From NCBI GenBank assembly GCA_023251435.1, contig JAHEYU010000010.1, positions 58,525 to 122,524 of the forward strand: a DNA stretch of 64,000 nt. Reading direction: 5' to 3'. This DNA comes from Bacteroidota bacterium. GTDB taxonomy: Bacteria; Bacteroidota; Bacteroidia; Bacteroidales; Prolixibacteraceae. Below the pieces are notes generated by a model. The model did not search any database, was not told the origin of the DNA, and saw nothing but the letters and a program-made list of their open reading frames with translations. The position numbers and the translations under genes were made by a program. Shown here piece by piece: positions 25,359 to 34,453 of this stretch (its first letter is position 1; every line of letters starts with the position of its first letter).

Positions 25359-26591
25359 ATGAACAATCAATCGATTTTTGCAAATTTTCCTGAAAAGCCG
25401 GTTTTATTGGCTGAAGCGAAGAACAAACAAAACACGCTGCTGGTAAACGGGCATTTTCATACACCTTTTTCATTCAGTGCATTTACCGAAATTGAGCAGG
25501 TATTAAAAATGGCCGAAGCCGAAGGCGTTCAGGTGCTTGGAATCAATGATTTTTATACGACCGATGGATATGCCGAATTTGCTGCGCTGGCCGCGAAGTA
25601 TAAAATATTTCCGTTGTTCAACATCGAATTTATGTCGTTGCAGAAAGACCTTCAGGAAGCCAGTGTGCGTGTGAATGATCCTGCCAATCCCGGACGTACC
25701 TATATGAGTGGCAAGGGTTTGAGTTTTCCTTTCAAAATCGGAAAACCGGAACATGCACTGCTTCAACAGGTTCAGCACGAAAGCAATATACAGACTGCCG
25801 AAATGGTTGAAAAACTCAATGTATTTCTGGCCGAAATCAATGCCGGGTTTAGCTTTACTTTTGAAGAACTAAAAGCCAGATACGCTAAAAATATGCTTCG
25901 CGAACGCCATATTGCAAAGGCTTTGCGCATCGCCATCGACGAAAAATTCAGCTCTCCGGAAGATAAGAAAGCATTTTATACGCTGGTTTTCTCCGGAAAA
26001 GAACTCAAATCGAAGTTAACTGACTTCACCGGAATCGAGAATGAAATTCGTGGCAACCTGCTGAAAACAGGTGGAAAGGCTTTTGTGCCAGAAGATCCGA
26101 AAGCGTTTCTAAGTCTTGATCAGGTTAATCAGGTCATTATCAGTGCTGGCGGAATTCCTTGCTATCCGGTATTGCTCGACGATGCAAAAGGTTTTTTTAC
26201 CGACTACGAAGGTAATTTTGTCAAGTTAAACGAAACGCTTGTCAGTAAAGGAATCTACAGCATTGAACTAATTCCCGGACGCAACACTTTCGCAGTTCTG
26301 AAAGACTTCGTGACTTTTTTCCGTTCTAAAAATTTCCTGATTACTTTCGGAACCGAACACAACACCCCGCAGCTCGATCCTGTAAAAGTTTCGTGCAGTG
26401 GCGGAGTTGATCTGGATGAAGAACTCGAACGGATTGGATACGAAGGTGCCTGTATCATTGCAGCACATCAGTACCTGATTTCCAAAGGCGAAGAGGGTTT
26501 TCTGGATGCTGATGGCATTGCCAAAACCAAAAAATACGATGCATTTGTTGAACTTGGAAATGCGGTAATTAACCATTTTATCTGCAAATAA
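25359..26591 (+). CDS. PHP-domain protein
   Basis: 410 residues from the ATG at 25359. PHP metal-binding motifs are visible: NGHFHTPFS (HxH), LGINDFYTTDGYAEF, PLFNIEFM and late FGTEHNTPQ. PHP domains are metal-dependent phosphoesterases, acting for example on histidinol phosphate, nucleic acid ends or sugar phosphates. No DNA polymerase or helix-hairpin-helix domain is attached. It heads a plus-strand group with an aldolase/dehydrogenase fusion, a SorE-like dehydrogenase and an aldolase, so a sugar-phosphate phosphatase role is the best inference. A GTAGAGAC palindrome lies in the 54-nt gap before the next gene. Confidence 0.7.
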   Translation: MNNQSIFANFPEKPVLLAEAKNKQNTLLVNGHFHTPFSFSAFTEIEQVLKMAEAEGVQVLGINDFYTTDGYAEFAALAAKYKIFPLFNIEFMSLQKDLQEASVRVNDPANPGRTYMSGKGLSFPFKIGKPEHALLQQVQHESNIQTAEMVEKLNVFLAEINAGFSFTFEELKARYAKNMLRERHIAKALRIAIDEKFSSPEDKKAFYTLVFSGKELKSKLTDFTGIENEIRGNLLKTGGKAFVPEDPKAFLSLDQVNQVIISAGGIPCYPVLLDDAKGFFTDYEGNFVKLNETLVSKGIYSIELIPGRNTFAVLKDFVTFFRSKNFLITFGTEHNTPQLDPVKVSCSGGVDLDEELERIGYEGACIIAAHQYLISKGEEGFLDADGIAKTKKYDAFVELGNAVINHFICK

Positions 26592-26600
26592 TAATACGGA

Positions 26601-26628
26601 GTAGAGACGCACAATCGTGCGTCTCTAC
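26601..26628. repeat. GTAGAGAC-type palindromic repeat, copy 2
   Basis: GTAGAGACGCAC, a 4-nt loop AATC, then GTGCGTCTCTAC: a perfect 12-bp stem. It sits between two co-directional genes, so it would be present in their mRNA. Confidence 0.85.
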
Positions 26629-26645
26629 GAAAAAAACAAAATAAC

Positions 26646-28616
26646 ATGAAACGAGAAATTCAGGAATTAATCGAAGTATCGCAATTTTACGGCAGCAAAA
26701 AAGATTTTGTAATTGCCGGCGGTGGAAACACTTCGTATAAAGATGACGAACGAATATACGTAAAAGCCAGCGGCGTAAGCCTGGCGACCATCGACGAAAA
26801 TGGTTTTGCCGTGCTCGATCGTAACTTAATGAAGGCCATTTCCAAAAAAAAATATTCGGAAAACGTAATGGAACGCGAAAACCAGATCAAACACGATTTG
26901 CTGAATGCACGTTTTAATCCTGAAAAAGGATTGCGTCCGTCGGTGGAAGCTTCGCTGCACGATCTGATTGCGTTCCGTTTTGTGGTTCACACCCACAGCA
27001 CCAAAGTTAACGGGCTGATGTGTGGAAAAGACGCTGAAAAACTGACCGCCGAACTGTTTGGCGACGAAGTGGTTTACGTTCCTTATGTCGATCCGGGATA
27101 CATTCTGTTTAAGGAAGTGGAAACCCGAATCATTGAATTTAGGTCAAAAACCGGTAAAGAACCGCAAATAATTCTGCTGCAAAACCACGGAATTTTCGTT
27201 GCTGCCGATTCGGTAACCGAAATCCATTCCATATACAAAAAGGTAATAGCCAAACTCGACGCTTTCATTGGCAAAGTTCCTGAAGTGGAAACCATGCCCG
27301 TTGACCAGGCGATTGTAAAATTAGTACCTGCCGTGCGGATGATGCTTTCAGCAAATGGTTTGAAAACCGTAAAAGCCATCAATAATTCGCTGATCAGCCG
27401 TTTCATTTCTTCGGAAACGGAAAACCGGAAAATCGCTTTGCCATTTATTCCCGATGGAATTGTGTATTGCAATTCGTCGTTCATTTATGCTGAATTTACC
27501 GGCGACACCGAAGTTTTACTGAATGATCTTTCAGGCAAAATTCAGGATTACAACCAAACGCAACCCAAGGCTCCGAAAATCATTTTCATCAAAGGACTTG
27601 GTTGTTTACTGGCCAGCGATCATGCGCAGGGCGTTGCGACACTCGAAGAAGTGATCATGGATACCTGCATGGTGAGCATGTATTCTGAAAAATTTGGCGG
27701 GCAAAGTCCGATGACAGACGAACAGGTTCGGTTTATCGATACCTGGGAAGTGGAGCAATACCGCAGTGCTGTGGCAATGGGCGCAACCGGCGGTCGTGCC
27801 GACAAACGCATCGCAGTAGTTACCGGTGGAGCACAGGGTTTTGGCGCCGGAATCGTTGAAAACCTGATGGAAAATGGTGCCAATGTGGTGATTGCCGATC
27901 TCAACGAAGAAAAGGGAATTGAATTTGCGAACTCGCTGAACAGCGGCAAAGGCAAAAACAAAGCTTATTTTGTGAAAGCTGACGTGTCGAATGCAGCTTC
28001 GGTTGAAAATCTTGTATATCAAACTGTTTGCGAATTTGGAGGTCTGGATGTATTTATCAGCAATGCCGGTATTTTACGCGCCGGAGGACTGGACGAAATG
28101 ACTCCAGAAACTTTCGAACTGATGACCAAAGTGAACTATTCAGCTTATTTCATTTGTGCCAAATATGCTTCGGCTGTAATGAAACTTCAGAATAAGTTTA
28201 AGCCCGACCATTTTACGGATATTATCCAGATCAATTCAAAATCGGGGTTGAAAGGCAGTAACCGCAACTTTGCATACGCCGGTGGCAAGTTTGGCGGAAT
28301 TGGCCTCACCCAGTCGTTCGCACTGGAACTGATGCCATCTAAAATAAAAGTCAATTCGGTATGTCCGGGCAATTTCTTTGACGGACCACTTTGGGCTGAT
28401 CCTGAAAACGGGTTGTTTGTGCAATATTTGCGTGCCGGAAAAGTGCCGGGAGCCAAAACTCTTAACGATGTGAAACGTTTTTATGAAGCACAGGTTCCGG
28501 CAGGGCGCGGCTGTACTCCGTTGGATGTGATGCGCGCCGTGTATTACATCATCGAACAGGAATACGAAACCGGCCAGGCAGTACCAGTAACAGGTGGACA
28601 GAATATGTTGAACTAG
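26646..28616 (+). CDS. bifunctional class II aldolase / short-chain dehydrogenase fusion
   Basis: 656 residues. The N-terminal ~400 residues are class II aldolase/adducin-like: FVIAGGGNTSYKD, then the zinc ligands in FVVHTHSTKVNG and LLQNHGIFVAADS. The C-terminal ~260 residues are a Rossmann SDR: AVVTGGAQGFGAGI, NAGIL, the catalytic Tyr in FAYAGGKFGG, and CPGNFF. This is the layout of RhaEW-type proteins, which split rhamnulose-1-phosphate and oxidise the lactaldehyde formed. That role would complement the rhamnulokinase at 3367-4842, but other ketose-1-phosphates are possible. The SDR YxxxK reads YAGGK, keeping Tyr and Lys. Confidence 0.83.
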   Translation: MKREIQELIEVSQFYGSKKDFVIAGGGNTSYKDDERIYVKASGVSLATIDENGFAVLDRNLMKAISKKKYSENVMERENQIKHDLLNARFNPEKGLRPSVEASLHDLIAFRFVVHTHSTKVNGLMCGKDAEKLTAELFGDEVVYVPYVDPGYILFKEVETRIIEFRSKTGKEPQIILLQNHGIFVAADSVTEIHSIYKKVIAKLDAFIGKVPEVETMPVDQAIVKLVPAVRMMLSANGLKTVKAINNSLISRFISSETENRKIALPFIPDGIVYCNSSFIYAEFTGDTEVLLNDLSGKIQDYNQTQPKAPKIIFIKGLGCLLASDHAQGVATLEEVIMDTCMVSMYSEKFGGQSPMTDEQVRFIDTWEVEQYRSAVAMGATGGRADKRIAVVTGGAQGFGAGIVENLMENGANVVIADLNEEKGIEFANSLNSGKGKNKAYFVKADVSNAASVENLVYQTVCEFGGLDVFISNAGILRAGGLDEMTPETFELMTKVNYSAYFICAKYASAVMKLQNKFKPDHFTDIIQINSKSGLKGSNRNFAYAGGKFGGIGLTQSFALELMPSKIKVNSVCPGNFFDGPLWADPENGLFVQYLRAGKVPGAKTLNDVKRFYEAQVPAGRGCTPLDVMRAVYYIIEQEYETGQAVPVTGGQNMLN

Positions 28617-28620
28617 TATC

Positions 28621-28877
28621 TGGCAGCTGGCTACTAAACTGGCTTCTGGTAAGATATTGATTAAATGGGCGGTAATGGATTAGAAAGATATCAATCGAAA
28701 GAAGTTTTTATCTTGTGATTGGGCTTCTGAAAAAATAATGACCATTTAACCAATAATATTCGCCCGTTAGCTTTTCGGTGTTTGCCAGCTGCCAGCCGCT
28801 AGCAACCAGCTGCGTTCCTGTCTTGTCAGCCGCTAGAAGCCAATAGCCAGCAGCATTCCTGTCTTGCCAGCAGCAAT
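28621..28877. repeat. CAGCTGGC-rich degenerate repeat region
   Basis: The 292-bp gap holds many variants of CCAGCTGCCAGC / GCTGGCAGCTGG on both strands. It includes an approximate tandem pair of units centred on TTCCTGTCTTG flanked by CAGC-GC motifs (about 28805-28840 and 28848-28877). No gene is visible in it. Similar short stretches occur at 30952-30975 and 51630-51660. Confidence 0.55.
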
Positions 28878-28908
28878 TAATTGAAACAATAATATCATAT
28901 AAGAAAAA

Positions 28909-30168
28909 ATGAAAACAAAAGCAGTTCGATTATACGGAAAAGAAGATTTGAGACTGGAAGAGTTTGAACTTCCGGCAATTAAAAGTGACGAGATTCTGGC
29001 CAAAGTGGTTTCAGATAGTATTTGTATGTCGAGTTACAAAGCAGCCAAACAGGCAACAGATCACAAGCGTATTCCGCAGGACATAGCCGAAAATCCGATC
29101 ATCATCGGTCATGAATTCAGTGGAGAACTGGTGGAAATCGGCACCGACTGGCAGCACAAGTTTAAAGCCGGACAAAAATTCTCCATTCAGCCGGCCATTT
29201 ATTACAACGAAGGTCCTGTTGGTGTGTTGAGCGCTCCGGGCTATTCATACCAGTTCATTGGTGGCGATGCCACTTATGTGATCATCCCGAAAGATGTGCT
29301 GGTTCAGGATTGTTTGCTGGCCTACGACGGACCGGGCTTTTATCCTGCCTCGCTGGCAGAGCCGCTTTCGTGCGTGATTGGCGCCATGCATGCCAACTAT
29401 CACACCACTCCGGGTTCGTACATTCACAACATGGAAATTGTGGCCGATGGCAAAATGGCAATCCTTGCCGGTGTTGGCCCGATGGGACTTGCAGCCATAA
29501 ATTACGTGATTCGCCGGTCCGACCGCAAACCAAAACTTTGCGTGGTAACCGATATCGATCAAACAAGACTCGACCGTGCCGCTTCGATATATACAATTGC
29601 CGAAGCAGCAGAACGTGGCATCGAACTGATTTATCTGAATACCAAAATTGCCAATCCGGTAGAAGAACTGAAACGTCTGTCGGGCGACACCGGTTATGAT
29701 GATGTATTTGTATTTGCACCGGTTGCACCGGTCATTGAGCAGGGCGATGCAATTCTTGCTTTCGACGGTTGCCTTAACTTTTTTGCCGGTCCGTCGGATC
29801 CGAATCTGAGCGCCAAAATGAATTTCTACAACGTTCATTATGCCTACACACACATTGTCGGCACTTCAGGAGGAAATACCGACGACATGAAAGAAGCTTT
29901 GGAAGTGATGACTGCAGGGCTCGATCCTGCCGGACTGGTTACCCACATTGGCGGTTTGAATGCCGTGATTGAAACAACCCTGCACCTTCCTGAAATTCCC
30001 GGCGGAAAGAAATTGATTTATACGCACCTTGAAATGCCTCTGACAGCCATTTCAGATTTTCAGGAGAAAGGAAAAACCGATCCTTTGTTTGCGAAACTGG
30101 CCGTAATATGTGATCGCCACCAGGGATTGTGGTCGGTGGAAGCAGAAGAGTATTTGTTGTCATATTAA
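28909..30168 (+). CDS. zinc-type dehydrogenase, L-sorbose-1-phosphate reductase-like (SorE-like)
   Basis: 419 residues of the medium-chain alcohol dehydrogenase superfamily. The catalytic-domain motif IIIGHEFSGELVEIG is present, and CMSSYKAA at the usual first zinc-ligand position. The Rossmann motif is MAILAGVGPMGLAAINYV. The Gly-rich structural-zinc Cys cluster of classical ADH is missing. Overall it resembles the SorE group that reduces L-sorbose-1-phosphate, though the substrate is not determined. It follows the aldolase fusion gene after a repeat-rich gap and precedes an aldolase of the fructose-6-phosphate type, all on the plus strand. Confidence 0.75.
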   Translation: MKTKAVRLYGKEDLRLEEFELPAIKSDEILAKVVSDSICMSSYKAAKQATDHKRIPQDIAENPIIIGHEFSGELVEIGTDWQHKFKAGQKFSIQPAIYYNEGPVGVLSAPGYSYQFIGGDATYVIIPKDVLVQDCLLAYDGPGFYPASLAEPLSCVIGAMHANYHTTPGSYIHNMEIVADGKMAILAGVGPMGLAAINYVIRRSDRKPKLCVVTDIDQTRLDRAASIYTIAEAAERGIELIYLNTKIANPVEELKRLSGDTGYDDVFVFAPVAPVIEQGDAILAFDGCLNFFAGPSDPNLSAKMNFYNVHYAYTHIVGTSGGNTDDMKEALEVMTAGLDPAGLVTHIGGLNAVIETTLHLPEIPGGKKLIYTHLEMPLTAISDFQEKGKTDPLFAKLAVICDRHQGLWSVEAEEYLLSY

Positions 30169-30232
30169 AGTATCAAGTATCAAGACACAATTATCAAGAC
30201 ATCATGATACTTGATACTTGTGTCTTGATACG
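30169..30232. repeat. AGTATCAAGACAC inverted-repeat region
   Basis: Left half: AGTATCAAG, TATCAAGACACAA, TTATCAAGAC. Right half: ATGATACTTG, ATACTTGTG, TCTTGATAC, complementary to the left. An imperfect inverted repeat of about 64 bp immediately after the SorE-like gene and just before the promoter of the next gene. Confidence 0.65.
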
Positions 30233-30242
30233 TTATTGATGG

Positions 30243-30250
30243 TATCTTTG
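30243..30250 (+). promoter_or_regulatory. Bacteroidota -7 element upstream of the aldolase gene
   Basis: TATCTTTG matches TAnnTTTG exactly, 28 nt before the ATG at 30279. TTG at 30218-30220 is a possible -33 element. Confidence 0.6.
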
Positions 30251-30278
30251 CAGTTATAAATAAATTATATTCAAAAAC

Positions 30279-30944
30279 ATGATATACATGGCAGACACCG
30301 CCGACCTGGACGAACTCAGGAGGCTGTACGCATTTTTTCCGTTGGAAGGTGTAACCACCAATCCAACTATTTTAAGTCATGCCGGAAACCGGCTTTCTAT
30401 TGCCATCGAAGGCATTCAGGAATTGGTAGGCTCCGGAATGGTGCACGTACAAATGATTTCGGCAGAAACGGATGACATGGTGCGCGAAGCAAAAAAGTAT
30501 CGTAGTTATTTCGATTTTGGCGATAATTTTTATGCAAAAATACCGGTTACTGAAAAAGGGTACCGGGCAATACGGGTATTGAAAGATGCCGGGATCAACG
30601 TAACAGCGACCGCCATTTTTACGCAGCAGCAGGCTTTGGTGGCCATGAAAGCGGGTGCCGATTTCGTTGCTCCTTATGTCAGCCGTCTCGATAATATTTC
30701 GTCGCACGGAATTGAAGTGGTTGGCGACATTGTTCAGAATATCTTTGAATATGGGCTGAATGGTAAAGTACTGGCAGCAAGTTTTAAAACCGTTGACCAG
30801 ATTTACCGCGTCAGCATGGCCGGCGCACATTCTGCAACCATTAGTCCTGAATTGTTGCACCAGCTCGTCAAACATCCGATGACCGATATTGGCGTAAAAC
30901 AATTCGAAATTGACTCCGAAGGTTTGTACGATATAGCGTTTTAA
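30279..30944 (+). CDS. fructose-6-phosphate aldolase / transaldolase-like protein
   Basis: 221 residues, the length of the short FSA/TalC-type transaldolases. Motifs: ADTADLDELRRL, GVTTNPTIL, the Schiff-base Lys in YAKIPVT, GINVTATAIFTQQQALVA and FVAPYVSRLDN, then VLAASFKTVDQI. These enzymes cleave or form fructose-6-phosphate from dihydroxyacetone and glyceraldehyde-3-phosphate, or act as transaldolases. It has its own promoter and closes the sugar-phosphate group. A strong terminator follows. Confidence 0.86.
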   Translation: MIYMADTADLDELRRLYAFFPLEGVTTNPTILSHAGNRLSIAIEGIQELVGSGMVHVQMISAETDDMVREAKKYRSYFDFGDNFYAKIPVTEKGYRAIRVLKDAGINVTATAIFTQQQALVAMKAGADFVAPYVSRLDNISSHGIEVVGDIVQNIFEYGLNGKVLAASFKTVDQIYRVSMAGAHSATISPELLHQLVKHPMTDIGVKQFEIDSEGLYDIAF

Positions 30945-30985
30945 GCTGGCTGGCATCTGGTTGTCAGGTCGTCTGTTTAATAAAC

Positions 30986-31027
30986 AAAGCCGTTTTGCAG
31001 TGATTTGAATACTGCAAAACGGCTTTT
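30986..31027 (+). terminator. terminator after the aldolase gene
   Basis: A 16-bp stem (AAAGCCGTTTTGCAGT and its complement) with a 9-nt loop, ending in TTTT. Confidence 0.8.
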
Positions 31028-31083
31028 CTGGTTTTCGAAGATAAAACAATATGGATTTCTGTAACATTATTCAATGCCATAAA

Positions 31084-31162
31084 AGTCATTCAATTGTCAT
31101 TTAGTAGTCATTTAACCACCTGTATATCAGAGTACAATGACAACTAATGACAACAAATGACT
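31084..31162. repeat. AGTCATT/AATGACT inverted repeat
   Basis: The left side has AGTCATT, TTGTCATT and AGTCATTT in a row. The right side has AATGACAAC, TAATGACAAC and AAATGACT. It forms an imperfect ~79-bp inverted repeat between the aldolase terminator and the next gene. No gene is seen in 31028-31236. Confidence 0.55.
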
Positions 31163-31236
31163 GAAGCAAAATGTCAAATAGCTAAGTAACGGTCAATCAT
31201 ATAAGAAACAATTCTTCAAATGCATTGAACTTTTTC

Positions 31237-31244
31237 TATCTTCG
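31237..31244 (+). promoter_or_regulatory. probable promoter of the rhodanese-thioredoxin gene
   Basis: TATCTTCG differs from TAnnTTTG at one base; TTG at 31225-31227 could be the -33 element. It lies 35 nt before the ATG at 31279. Confidence 0.45.
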
Positions 31245-31278
31245 CATGCTTTATATGAACGTATATATATTTATAAAT

Positions 31279-31992
31279 ATGAAAGCAATATTTTTAACTT
31301 TCCTGATTTTATTCGCTTTTTTGATCAACCTTAGTGCACAGGTTTCACAAAATGTGAATGCTGTAAAATTCAAAGAGTTGATAGCAACCGAAAATGCTAT
31401 TATACTTGATGTACGCACTCCTCAGGAATATTCAAGGGGAAATATTCAGGGTTCGACGCTGATAAATATAGCCGATCCGGAGTTTGTGTCGAGAATAAAT
31501 ATGCTTCAAAAAGACAAAACCATTTTAATCTACTGTCTTACTGGTAGTCGCAGTTCGGTTGCTGCCAATTATATGACCCGGTTGGGATTTAAGAAAATTT
31601 ATAACCTGCAACAGGGAATTATGGACTGGAACCAACAGGGATATCCGATGATTCAAAGCAATCAGGCAGTTGCAAGTACAAGCCCAACTTATACAGAGCA
31701 GAGTTTTGCTAAATTATTGCAGGCCAATAAGCTGGTTCTGGTCGATTTTCATGCAGTGTGGTGCGCGCCCTGCAAAGCCATGAATCCGGTTATAGACAAG
31801 GTTTCTGCTGATTTCAAAGGCAAGGCCAAAGTTGAGAAAGTTGATGTTGAAGCCAATAAAATAATTACAGCAGCCTATCAGGTACAAACAGTACCGGGAT
31901 TTGTACTCTTCAAAGAAGGTAAAAAAGTTTGGAGTCACAGCGGAACTATCAGCTACAACGATTTGGCGACGGTAATTAAAAAATATTTGTAG
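31279..31992 (+). CDS. periplasmic rhodanese-thioredoxin fusion protein
   Basis: 237 residues from the ATG at 31279, which starts a signal peptide (MKAIFLTFLILFAFLINLSAQ). Residues ~25-125 are a rhodanese domain (ILDVRTPQEYSRGNIQGSTLI) with its active-site loop YCLTGSRSS. Residues ~135-237 are a thioredoxin domain with WCAPC and the cis-Pro loop TVPGFVLF. The pairing suggests sulfur transfer or thiol-redox chemistry in the periplasm. A link to the haem-attachment pathway, which needs reduced CXXCH cysteines, is possible but only inferred. Confidence 0.85.
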   Translation: MKAIFLTFLILFAFLINLSAQVSQNVNAVKFKELIATENAIILDVRTPQEYSRGNIQGSTLINIADPEFVSRINMLQKDKTILIYCLTGSRSSVAANYMTRLGFKKIYNLQQGIMDWNQQGYPMIQSNQAVASTSPTYTEQSFAKLLQANKLVLVDFHAVWCAPCKAMNPVIDKVSADFKGKAKVEKVDVEANKIITAAYQVQTVPGFVLFKEGKKVWSHSGTISYNDLATVIKKYL

Positions 31993-32020
31993 GGATTTCT
32001 GAATCCGCGTTCAAGGCAAC

Positions 32021-32056
32021 AAAAAAAGGATCTTCAAATTATGAGATCCTTTTTTT
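32021..32056. terminator. bidirectional terminator
   Basis: Stem AAAAAAAGGATCT / AGATCCTTTTTTT with a 10-nt loop, between the convergent rhodanese-thioredoxin and GH3 genes. Confidence 0.85.
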
Positions 32057-32094
32057 GTTATCAGTCTTTGTGACTATTATTCAATACGATAGAT

Positions 32095-34296
32095 CTATTT
32101 TACCCTTACAGGAACCTGAAATTTCACATCTCCCGACGAGGTAGCCAGATTCAAAACAAATTCTCCGGCATCAACTTTCCAGTCGCTGCTTTTTTCATCC
32201 CAGTATGCAAAATCCTGAACCTTTACAGGAATGTTTATAGTTTGCTTTTCACCGGCTTTCAGAAATACCTTTTTAAAACCTTTCAGTTCTTTGGCAGGAC
32301 GCATTACCGGTGCATTCTTTTGTGTAACGTAAACCTGGGCAACTTCCGCCCCGGCAACTTTCCCTGTATTCTGAACTGAAAAAGTTAACTCAACAATCCC
32401 ACCTTTGGTGTATAATTTTTTGTCAATCTGCGGTTTCGAAACTTCAAAACTGGTATAACTCAATCCGTGGCCAAAAGCAAATAGCGGAGCAATGTTCTTC
32501 GTGTCGTGCCAACGGTAACCCACCAGAATGTCTTCTTTGTAAACCTGAAGAATACTGTCGCCCGGATAGCTAAGCTGATCGAACGAATGAGCGCCGTTGT
32601 CGGTTAGCTTTACCGGAAATGTAAAAGGTAGTTTTCCTGAAGGATTTACCTCACCTGAAAGCACATTTGCGATAGCGGGGCCAGCTTCAGAACCAAGATA
32701 CCAGGCCTGAACAATGGCAGGAACACGATCGGCCCAAGGCATTGCAACGGCATTTCCACTCACCAAAACCACCACTACATTTTTATTCACTTTCAGAATT
32801 TCGGCGAGCAACTGATCTTGTCCGAAAGGAAGATTGTACGATAAACGATCGCCGCCTTCGCAATCCTGAAAATGATTTTTATTGAGCCCGCCAACGAAAA
32901 CAACCACATCGGCAATTCTGGCTTTTCTTACAGCTTCGGCACGCAAGGTATCGGCATTAAATTTCGATGGAATTTCCCTTCCCCATGCTGGTGGTCCGGA
33001 GGCATAACCCATTGCATAAGTTATTTTACTTCCAAATTTGGCAGTTAACGATTTGAGCGGAGAAATTTCATTGTGCGCTTTCAGGCTCGAACTTCCACCA
33101 CCAACAGTCATTGAGCGAGTTGCATTTTCGCCAATTACAGCAATATTTTTCAGTTTCGATGCGTCGAGTGGAAGAATATTTCCTGCATTTTTCAGCAAAA
33201 CAATTCCTTCTTCAGCCACTTTGCGCGCTACCTGTGCATGTTCGTCGGTCGCAAAACTTCCCCACGGACGCCTTGAATCCATTGTTGTACGGAAAATCAT
33301 CCGCAAAACCCGGCTGGCTTTGTCGTTCACAACACTTTCCGGAACGGTTCCTTTTTTAAGCTCGTCGAGGAAAGGAAGTGCGAGGTAATAATTGTCATAG
33401 GCATTCGATATTGAACGGGTCATTCCATCAGTTCCGGTTCCCATTTCAATATCGAGACCGTTCATAGCTGCCTGCATGGTATTGTGAGCGCCACCCCAGT
33501 CGGTAACCACAGTTCCGTCGAATTTCCATTCGTCTTTCAGTATTTTATTCAGGAGTAAATTGTTGTGACAGCAATGTTCGCCGCGAAACTGATTATAAGC
33601 ACCCATCACCGACCAGACTTTGCCTTCTGTCACCGCTGCTTTAAATGCCGGAAGATAAATCTCACGAAGGGCGCGATCGCTCGCCTGAACATCGATATGA
33701 CCACGCCAAACCTCCTGATTATTGAGCGCATAATGTTTTATACAGGCTGCTACACCGTTCTTCTGAACTTCCTGAATGTAGGGAACGACCATCTGCGAAG
33801 CCAGGAAGGGATCTTCGCCCATGTATTCGAAATTGCGTCCGTTGAGCGGTGTGCGGTAAATGTTTACGCCGGGTCCAAGCAGCACCGTTTTATTGCGGTA
33901 ACGGGCTTCCTCGCCAACAGCTTTTCCGTAAATGGCCGACATTTCAGGATTCCAGCTTGCAGCCAGACAAGTAAGTGCCGGGAAAGCAGTACACGAGTCG
34001 TTGGTCCATTTGGCTTCCGACCAGCTGTCCCACAGAATTTCTTCGCGAACCCCGTGTGGTCCATCGCTCATCCACACTTCAGGAATACCCAGACGGGCAA
34101 CTCCCTTGCTGCTAAATTTCGATTGCGCATGACACAACGCCACCTTTTCTTCGAGTGTCATCAACGATAAGGCATGTTTAACCCGTTCTTCAATCGGGCG
34201 GGTTTCGTCGAGATAAACAGGCTTTACTTTTTGGGCAGTCAGGCTGAATGCTCCGATTAGTATCAGGAGTAAAATACCGAAAAACTTGTTGTACAT
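32095..34296 (-). CDS. GH3 beta-glucosidase-like enzyme, secreted
   Basis: 733 residues with a signal peptide (MYNKFFGILLLILIGAFSLTAQ). The N-terminal barrel has MSDGPHGVREE and the nucleophile Asp in VVTDWGGAH. The second domain contains GGSSSL and NKNHFQDCEGGDR-type segments that supply the acid/base region. The C-terminal fibronectin III-like domain ends in WKVDAGEFVLNLATSS. Full-length three-domain GH3 architecture. It removes beta-linked glucose or xylose from oligosaccharides in the periplasm. The CE15 and GH5 genes are 25 kb away, so joint action is only a suggestion. Confidence 0.88.
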   Translation of the reverse strand: MYNKFFGILLLILIGAFSLTAQKVKPVYLDETRPIEERVKHALSLMTLEEKVALCHAQSKFSSKGVARLGIPEVWMSDGPHGVREEILWDSWSEAKWTNDSCTAFPALTCLAASWNPEMSAIYGKAVGEEARYRNKTVLLGPGVNIYRTPLNGRNFEYMGEDPFLASQMVVPYIQEVQKNGVAACIKHYALNNQEVWRGHIDVQASDRALREIYLPAFKAAVTEGKVWSVMGAYNQFRGEHCCHNNLLLNKILKDEWKFDGTVVTDWGGAHNTMQAAMNGLDIEMGTGTDGMTRSISNAYDNYYLALPFLDELKKGTVPESVVNDKASRVLRMIFRTTMDSRRPWGSFATDEHAQVARKVAEEGIVLLKNAGNILPLDASKLKNIAVIGENATRSMTVGGGSSSLKAHNEISPLKSLTAKFGSKITYAMGYASGPPAWGREIPSKFNADTLRAEAVRKARIADVVVFVGGLNKNHFQDCEGGDRLSYNLPFGQDQLLAEILKVNKNVVVVLVSGNAVAMPWADRVPAIVQAWYLGSEAGPAIANVLSGEVNPSGKLPFTFPVKLTDNGAHSFDQLSYPGDSILQVYKEDILVGYRWHDTKNIAPLFAFGHGLSYTSFEVSKPQIDKKLYTKGGIVELTFSVQNTGKVAGAEVAQVYVTQKNAPVMRPAKELKGFKKVFLKAGEKQTINIPVKVQDFAYWDEKSSDWKVDAGEFVLNLATSSGDVKFQVPVRVK

Positions 34297-34453
34297 ATTT
34301 GGGGTTTTATAAATTATATTTCGGCCAAAAGGCCAGCAAATATATTATATAAAGAAGCGCATTTGCCTGATGTGGCTATTTCGTGGTATTAATGGGCTTT
34401 TTGTGTTAACAATCTCCGGAAAGAATTTTATGCTGAAAATACGATTGTTTCGC

